From contig CAMPIO010000087.1 in the NCBI GenBank assembly GCA_946886405.1, forward strand, positions 1 through 14,906: a DNA stretch of 14,906 bases, written 5' to 3'. Under the pieces are notes generated by a model that saw only the letters and a program-made list of their open reading frames with translations, made no database searches and had not been told where the DNA came from. Source of the DNA: an uncultured Pseudoxanthomonas sp. Its GTDB lineage: Bacteria > Pseudomonadota > Gammaproteobacteria > Xanthomonadales > Xanthomonadaceae. Positions 6,721 through 12,146 of the stretch are shown here, in pieces; positions within the stretch are counted from its first letter, which is position 1, and the number at the start of each line of letters is the position of its first letter. The translations under genes and the position numbers were made by a program.

Positions 6721-7122
6721 TTACTTGACGGTGGAAAGGAAAGCGGCGATGTCAGCGATGTCCTGGTCGGAGAAACTCTGCGCCTGGGCCTGCATCGTGG
6801 GGTGCTTGCGGTTGCCGGTGCGGTACTCGGTCAGTGCGTTGGCCAGGTAGTCGGCCGACTGGCCACCGATCTTCGGCACCTTGAAGCTCGGGTAGGCATT
6901 CTTGTAGCCCACGATGCCGTGGCAGCCCTGACAGGTGTAGCTCAGGGTACGGCCGGTGTCGGCATTGCCGACCAGCGGCTTCGGCGTCGCGGCGGGCGCG
7001 GTGGCCGGGGCGGAGGCTTCGGGAGCCGTCGGCGCGACCGGGGTGTCCTGTTGGGCGGTCAGGGCGGCCAGCGGAAGGGCGGCCAAGGCAAGGCAAGCAG
7101 CGAGCGGCAGCAGTCGCATCAT
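6721..7122 (-). CDS. Periplasmic monohaem cytochrome c
   Basis: First gene of the two-cytochrome operon. The 133-residue precursor has a signal peptide (about 1-23, ending ALTA before QQ) and an Ala/Pro/Thr-rich linker (24-50). The cytochrome domain has haem motif C64-Q-G-C67-H68 and likely axial Met110 (KHPTMQAQ). VPKIGGQSADYLANALTEY and FSDQDIADIAAFLS mirror the paralogue downstream, so the pair probably arose by duplication, with one copy soluble and one lipid-anchored. The frame opens at 7389, but the hydrophobic signal begins right at the tandem ATG codons (7122 and 7119); no strong ribosome site separates them. Presumed role is electron transfer to a terminal oxidase. The specific subfamily (c4-like, c5-like or other) cannot be fixed by eye. 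Confidence 0.9.
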   Translation of the reverse strand: MMRLLPLAACLALAALPLAALTAQQDTPVAPTAPEASAPATAPAATPKPLVGNADTGRTLSYTCQGCHGIVGYKNAYPSFKVPKIGGQSADYLANALTEYRTGNRKHPTMQAQAQSFSDQDIADIAAFLSTVK

Positions 7123-7491
7123 TCTCGTGAAACTCTCAGGTTGCGCGCGCCACGTACCACCGCAGCGCTTGGCTGAACGCAAGTATAGCCTGCGACCGAA
7201 TGTCACGCACAGACACGGCGCGCCGCCGTGTGTCCGCGCGAGGCGTTCCAGACGCTGGGCGGTCGCGATCGCAAGCGCAAGGTTGGCGCTGCTGCCGGAG
7301 AATGACGCACGTGGTGTCCGGCATCCCGCGCAACCAGCGAAGCAACTCCCCGTCGTTCCCCGGCATCGAAACGACGGAGCCCCGAGCACGTAAGCCGACG
7401 CAAGTCACCATGACCTTCGGCGCATGGAAGTCGTTCAGGGGTGATATACCTTCATACAACACCACCACAACACCACCACGGTACCGCCTCC
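7123..7491. other. Divergent intergenic region between cytochrome and RND operons
   Basis: About 370 bp with no gene I can support; overlapping frames on both strands lack recognisable domains. On the minus strand TATACT (7182-7187) is a reasonable -10 for the cytochrome genes, about 60 bases before their start. A GTGACA hexamer (7201-7206) is only 13 bases away, too close to be its -35. Upstream of the adaptor gene there is an AT-rich patch (GATATACCTTCATACA, 7443-7458). No binding site for a regulator with clear dyad symmetry was seen. Confidence 0.4.
7456..7477 (+). repeat. Tandem 11-bp CA-rich repeat in the RND operon leader
   Basis: ACAACACCACC occurs twice in direct succession (7456-7466 and 7467-7477), then ACGG. 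It lies 14 bases before the adaptor start codon, where a Shine-Dalgarno would normally sit but none is present. Such unstructured A/C-rich RNA could aid ribosome entry or be a binding site for an RNA-binding protein or small RNA; this is speculation. Confidence 0.7.
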
Positions 7492-8634
7492 ATGTCCCGA
7501 CCCCACCCCCACTCCGGCCGTTCCTTCCTGCGCCTGGCACTGGTTCCTGTCCTGTGCAGCCTGCTGGTCCTGTCCGCCTGCAAGGGAGGTGGCCCGACGC
7601 CCGAGGCCCAGGCCAAGAACGGCGAAGCGCCCAAGGAGCCCGATGCGGTCCCCGTCGAGGTCGCCAAGGTCACGCACCGCCCGGTAGCGGCCAGCTACAG
7701 CGGCACGGCCGCCCTGGAAGCACTGGGCGAATCGCAGGTCGTCGCGAAGACCTCCGGTGTCGCGCTCGCAGTGCTGGTCGAGGAAGGGCAGGTGGTCCGC
7801 GCCGGCCAGGCACTGGTACGGCTGGACCCCGACCGCCTGCGCCTGCAGGTGGCCCAGGCCGAAGCGCAGATGCGCAAGCTGGAGAACAACTACCGCCGCG
7901 CGCAGCAACTGGTCGAGCAGCAGATGATCAGCGCCAACGACGTCGACCAGATCAAGTACGACCTGGAGAACGCGCGCGCTTTCTATCGCGCCGCCGCGCT
8001 GGAGCTTTCGTACACCACCGTCACCGCACCGATTTCCGGCGTGGTCGCTTCGCGGTCCATCAAGACCGGCAACTTCGTGCAGATCAACACGCCGATCATC
8101 CGCATCGTGGACCAGTCCCGGCTGGAAGCCACGTTGAACGTGCCCGAGCGTGAACTCTCCACGTTGAAAGCCGGCCTGCCGATCGCGCTGGCGGTGGACG
8201 CGCTGCCCGGCAAGGTGTTCCAGGGCACGGTCGACCGTATCGCGCCGGTGGTGGATTCGGGTAGCGGTACGTTCCGCGTGGTGGGTTCGTTCGCCAGCGA
8301 CGGCGTGCTGCAGCCGGGCATGTTCGGCCGCATCCGCATCGACTACGACCAGCGCGCCAACGCGCTGGTGGTGCCGCGCGTGGCGTTGCTCGATGACGGC
8401 GATCCGGCGGTGTTCGCCGTGCGCGACGGCAAGGCCGCGCGCGTGCCGGTGAAGGTGGGTTATGTCGATGGTGAGTGGATTGAAGTGCGTGAAGGCTTGA
8501 AGGCCGGTGAGCAGGTCGTTACCGCCGGCAAGGTCGCGCTGCGTGAGGGCAGTGCGGTGCAGGTGATCGGTGCCGAGCCGGCCAAGGTCGCCGCGAAGCC
8601 GGAAGCCGCCAAGACCGCCGGAACCAAGCAATGA
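7492..8634 (+). CDS. RND efflux periplasmic adaptor lipoprotein (membrane fusion protein)
   Basis: Links an inner-membrane RND pump to an outer-membrane channel. The 380-residue precursor has a lipoprotein signal (LCSLLVLSACKGG, lipidated Cys30). A lipoyl half-domain (around 75-100, AVLVEEGQVVRAGQALVRLD) leads into a helical hairpin (about 105-163). The hairpin tip contains R136-x3-L140-x6-S147, the RLS motif through which AcrA/MacA-type adaptors contact TolC. The second lipoyl half (TVTAPISGVVASRSIKTGNFV), a beta-barrel and a membrane-proximal domain follow; the tail is Lys/Ala-rich. The frame opens at 7441, but ATG 7492 places the signal peptide correctly. No Shine-Dalgarno is evident; a CA-rich tandem repeat precedes it. 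Its stop overlaps the pump start (ATGA). No outer-membrane factor or regulator gene is adjacent in the window. Substrate cannot be told from sequence. Confidence 0.94.
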   Translation: MSRPHPHSGRSFLRLALVPVLCSLLVLSACKGGGPTPEAQAKNGEAPKEPDAVPVEVAKVTHRPVAASYSGTAALEALGESQVVAKTSGVALAVLVEEGQVVRAGQALVRLDPDRLRLQVAQAEAQMRKLENNYRRAQQLVEQQMISANDVDQIKYDLENARAFYRAAALELSYTTVTAPISGVVASRSIKTGNFVQINTPIIRIVDQSRLEATLNVPERELSTLKAGLPIALAVDALPGKVFQGTVDRIAPVVDSGSGTFRVVGSFASDGVLQPGMFGRIRIDYDQRANALVVPRVALLDDGDPAVFAVRDGKAARVPVKVGYVDGEWIEVREGLKAGEQVVTAGKVALREGSAVQVIGAEPAKVAAKPEAAKTAGTKQ

Positions 8635-11600
8635 GCACGCCTGGCCACGCTCCGGGGGATCACGACCCCCACGCCGCGGGTGGCGACGGAACGATGGGAG
8701 GGGGACTGGTCGAGTTCTCCACGCGCCGCCGCGTCACCGTCGCGATGTTCTGGATCACGATGTTCCTGTTCGGCGTGATCGCGCTGGGCTCGTTGAAGGT
8801 CAATCTGCTGCCCGACCTCAGCTATCCGACGCTTACCGTACGAACCGAGTACACCGGTGCGGCGCCATCGGAAATCGAAACCCTCATCAGCGAGCCGGTG
8901 GAAGAGGCCGTCGGCGTGGTGAAGAACCTGCGCAAGCTGAAGTCGGTTTCGCGCACCGGGCAGAGCGACGTGGTGCTCGAGTTCGCCTGGGGCACGGACA
9001 TGGACCAGGCCAGCCTGGAAGTCCGCGACAAGATGGAAGTGCTCTCGCTACCGCTGGAAGCGAAGGCACCGGTGCTGCTGCGTTTCAATCCGTCGACCGA
9101 GCCGATCCTGCGCCTGGTGCTGTCGAACAAGCAGGAACCGAAAAACGATACCGACGCGATCCGCCTGTTGACGGAACTGCGCCGTTACGCCGATGACGAC
9201 CTGAAGAAGAAGCTAGAACCGGTCACCGGCGTGGCGGCGGTGAAGGTGGGCGGTGGTCTGGAAGACGAGATCCAGGTCGATATCGACCAGCAGAAGCTCG
9301 CCCAGCTCAGCCTGCCGATCGATACCGTCATCCAGCGCTTGCAGCAGGAAAACATCAACATCTCCGGCGGCCGCCTGGAAGAAGGATCGCAGCGCTATCT
9401 GGTGCGCACCGTCAACCAGTTCGCGACCGTCAATGAAATCCGCGAAATGCTGGTGACCACGCAGAGCGGCGGCGACAACGCGGCGGCGTCCGCGGCGGCG
9501 CAGATGGCGGCCATCGCGGCCTCCACCGGGTCGGCGGAAGCCATGGCGGCTGCGGCGTCGGTGCAGAGCGCGTCGGGCGGCAGCAGCAGCGTGATCGCTG
9601 GTGGCGTGCCGGTACGCCTGAAAGACGTGGCTGACGTGCGCCAGGGCTTCAAGGAGCGCGAGGCGATCATCCGCCTGGCCGGAAAGGAAGCGGTCGAGCT
9701 GGCCATCTACAAGGAAGGCGATGCCAATACCGTGTCCACGGCGGACGCGCTGAAAGCCAAGCTGGAGCAGCTGAAGCAGCAGGTGCCGCCGGACGTCGAA
9801 CTGACCATCATCGACGACCAGTCGCTCTTCATCGAACACGCTATCGCGGACGTCAAGAAGGATGCCGTGATCGGCGGCCTGCTCGCGATCCTGATCATCT
9901 TCCTGTTCCTGCGCGATGGCTGGAGCACGTTCGTCATCAGTCTGTCGCTGCCGGTTTCCATCGTCACCACGTTCTTCTTCATGGGCGAGCTGGGCCTGAG
10001 CCTCAACGTGATGTCGCTGGGCGGCCTGGCGCTGGCCACCGGCCTGGTGGTGGACGACTCCATCGTGGTGCTGGAGAGCATCGCCAAGGCGCGCGAACGC
10101 GGCCTGGGGATCCTCGAAGCGGCGATGGTCGGCACCCGTGAAGTCAGCATGGCCGTCGTGGCCTCCACGCTGACCACCATCGCGGTGTTCCTGCCGCTGG
10201 TGTTCGTGCAGGGCATCGCCGGCCAGCTGTTCCGCGACCAGGCGCTGACCGTGGCGATCGCGATCGGTATCTCGCTGATCGTGTCGATGACGCTGATCCC
10301 GATGCTGAGCTCGTTGAAGGGCCGGCCGCCGATGGCGTTCCCGGAAGAAACGCCGCATCCGCAGTGGAAGCCCGCTGCGCGCTGGCAGAAGCCGGTCGCG
10401 GCCAGCGGTCGTGGCATCGGGGCGGCATTCCGTTACGCCTTCTTCGGGCTCGCCTGGCTGGTGGTGCGTGCATGGCGCGGCGTCGTCGCCGTCGTCGGCC
10501 CGGTCATGCGCAAGGCCAGCGATCTGACGATGGCGCCATACCATCGCGCCGAAGCCGGGTACATGCGTTTGCTGCCGGCGTCGCTGCATCGTCCGTGGCT
10601 GGTGCTGGGCTTCGCCGCCGCCACGTTCCTGGTCGCGCTTGCGGCGGTGCCCATGCTGGGTGCGGATCTGATCCCGCAGCTGGCGCAGGACCGTTTCGAA
10701 ATGACGGTGAAACTGCCGCCCGGCACGCCGCTCGCGAAGACCGACGCGTTGGTGCGCGAGTTGCAGAACAAGCACGCCAAGGCCGACGGCATCCACGCGC
10801 TGTATGGCGTCAGTGGCAGCGGCACGCGGCTCGATGCCAACCCGACGGAGAGCGGCGAGAACATCGGCAAGCTGACCGTGGTGATGGCCAATGGTGGCAA
10901 TGAAACGATCGAAGCGCGCGAAACCGAGGCGTTGCGTACGACCATGAAGGACCACCCGGGTGCGCAGGTCGATTTCAGCCGGCCGGAACTCTTCAGCTTC
11001 TCCACCCCGCTGGAAGTCGAACTGCGCGGCCAGGACCTGGCCAGCATCGAACAGGCGGGCCAGAAGCTGGCGGCGTTGCTGCGCACCAATCCGCACTACG
11101 CGGATGTCAAATCGACGGTCGAACAGGGCTTCCCTGAAATCCAGATCCGCTTCGATCAGGAGCGGGCAGGTGCACTGGGCCTGACCACGCGCCAGATCGC
11201 CGACGTGGTGGTGAAGAAGGTGCGCGGTGAAGTCGCCACACGCTACAGCTTCCGCGATCGCAAGATCGACGTGCTGGTGCGTGCGCAGGAGGGCGACCGT
11301 GCTTCGGTGGAGAGCATCCGCCGTCTGATCGTCAACCCGGGCAGTGCGCGTCCGGTGACGCTTTCGGCGGTGGCCGACGTGGTCGCCACCACCGGTCCCA
11401 GCGAGATCCACCGCGCCGACCAGGTGCGTGTGGCGATCGTATCGGCCAACCTGCGCGACATCGATCTGGGCAGCGCCGTGCAGGAAGTGCAGAAGATGGT
11501 GGCCGAGAACCCGCTCGGTGCCGGTGTCGGCATGCACATCGGTGGCCAGGGCGAAGAACTGGCGGAATCGGTCAATTCACTGCTGTTCGCCTTCGGTCTG

Positions 11601-12146
11601 GCGGTGTTCCTGGTGTACCTGGTGATGGCGTCGCAGTTCGAATCGCTGCTGCATCCCTTCGTCATCCTGTTCACCATTCCGTTGGCGATGGTGGGCGCGG
11701 TTGCGGCGTTGTTCCTGACCAATTCGCCGGTGTCGGTGGTGGTGTTCATCGGCCTGATATTGCTGGTCGGCCTGGTGACGAAGAACGCGATCATCCTGAT
11801 CGACAAGGTCAACCAGCTGCGCGAGGCCGGCGTCGCCAAGCGTGAAGCGCTGGTCGAAGGCGCACGTTCGCGCCTGCGCCCGATCATCATGACCACGCTG
11901 TGCACGCTGTTCGGCTTCCTGCCGCTGGCCACCGCGCCGCTGTTCGGCAGCCCGGGCGCGGAAGTGCGCTCGCCGATGGCGATCACCGTGATCGGCGGCC
12001 TGCTGGTCTCGACGTTGTTGACGCTGCTGGTGATCCCGGTGGTCTACGACCTGCTGGACCGCCGTGCCGACGATTACTACCTGGAACGCGGTCGCCGCGC
12101 CCGCAAGGCGGCGATGCCGGCGCACGGGGAGGGCGAACCCGCATGA
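8631..12146 (+). CDS. RND efflux pump permease 1 (AcrB/HAE1-like, with insertions)
   Basis: Proton-driven inner-membrane exporter subunit with 12 transmembrane helices and two large periplasmic loops. At 1171 residues it exceeds the usual 1030-1050. Helix 4 has GLVVDDSIVV with D475-D476, helix 10 has GLVTKNAIILID with K1051, and SRLRPIIMTT keeps the helix-11 arginine, so the proton relay is intact. The extra length has three sources: an N-terminal extension with His6, His11 and His14; an Ala/Ser/Gly-rich insertion (about 279-325) before VPVRLKDVADV; and an enlarged loop between helices 6 and 7 (about 564-652) with a hydrophobic stretch at 603-626. ATG 8631 overlaps the adaptor stop by ATGA; Met22 (8694) is a possible alternative. 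It overlaps pump 2 by ATGA. The residues seen fit drug-type (HAE1) rather than heavy-metal pumps. Confidence 0.95.
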   Translation: MSTPGHAPGDHDPHAAGGDGTMGGGLVEFSTRRRVTVAMFWITMFLFGVIALGSLKVNLLPDLSYPTLTVRTEYTGAAPSEIETLISEPVEEAVGVVKNLRKLKSVSRTGQSDVVLEFAWGTDMDQASLEVRDKMEVLSLPLEAKAPVLLRFNPSTEPILRLVLSNKQEPKNDTDAIRLLTELRRYADDDLKKKLEPVTGVAAVKVGGGLEDEIQVDIDQQKLAQLSLPIDTVIQRLQQENINISGGRLEEGSQRYLVRTVNQFATVNEIREMLVTTQSGGDNAAASAAAQMAAIAASTGSAEAMAAAASVQSASGGSSSVIAGGVPVRLKDVADVRQGFKEREAIIRLAGKEAVELAIYKEGDANTVSTADALKAKLEQLKQQVPPDVELTIIDDQSLFIEHAIADVKKDAVIGGLLAILIIFLFLRDGWSTFVISLSLPVSIVTTFFFMGELGLSLNVMSLGGLALATGLVVDDSIVVLESIAKARERGLGILEAAMVGTREVSMAVVASTLTTIAVFLPLVFVQGIAGQLFRDQALTVAIAIGISLIVSMTLIPMLSSLKGRPPMAFPEETPHPQWKPAARWQKPVAASGRGIGAAFRYAFFGLAWLVVRAWRGVVAVVGPVMRKASDLTMAPYHRAEAGYMRLLPASLHRPWLVLGFAAATFLVALAAVPMLGADLIPQLAQDRFEMTVKLPPGTPLAKTDALVRELQNKHAKADGIHALYGVSGSGTRLDANPTESGENIGKLTVVMANGGNETIEARETEALRTTMKDHPGAQVDFSRPELFSFSTPLEVELRGQDLASIEQAGQKLAALLRTNPHYADVKSTVEQGFPEIQIRFDQERAGALGLTTRQIADVVVKKVRGEVATRYSFRDRKIDVLVRAQEGDRASVESIRRLIVNPGSARPVTLSAVADVVATTGPSEIHRADQVRVAIVSANLRDIDLGSAVQEVQKMVAENPLGAGVGMHIGGQGEELAESVNSLLFAFGLAVFLVYLVMASQFESLLHPFVILFTIPLAMVGAVAALFLTNSPVSVVVFIGLILLVGLVTKNAIILIDKVNQLREAGVAKREALVEGARSRLRPIIMTTLCTLFGFLPLATAPLFGSPGAEVRSPMAITVIGGLLVSTLLTLLVIPVVYDLLDRRADDYYLERGRRARKAAMPAHGEGEPA

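Noticed and set aside
7182..7206. TATACT with GTGACA as a complete sigma-70 promoter for the cytochromes
   Set aside because: The spacer is only 13 bases, too short for a normal promoter; only the -10 is kept as a candidate.
7136..7540. Minus-strand open frame across the cytochrome/adaptor intergenic region
   Set aside because: No recognisable domain, Arg/Cys-rich composition, and it overlaps the adaptor start and the probable promoters.
9213..11537. 774-residue minus-strand open frame opposite pump 1
   Set aside because: Shadow of the RND pump; composition dominated by His, Arg, Gln and Asp with no hydrophobic core or known motif.
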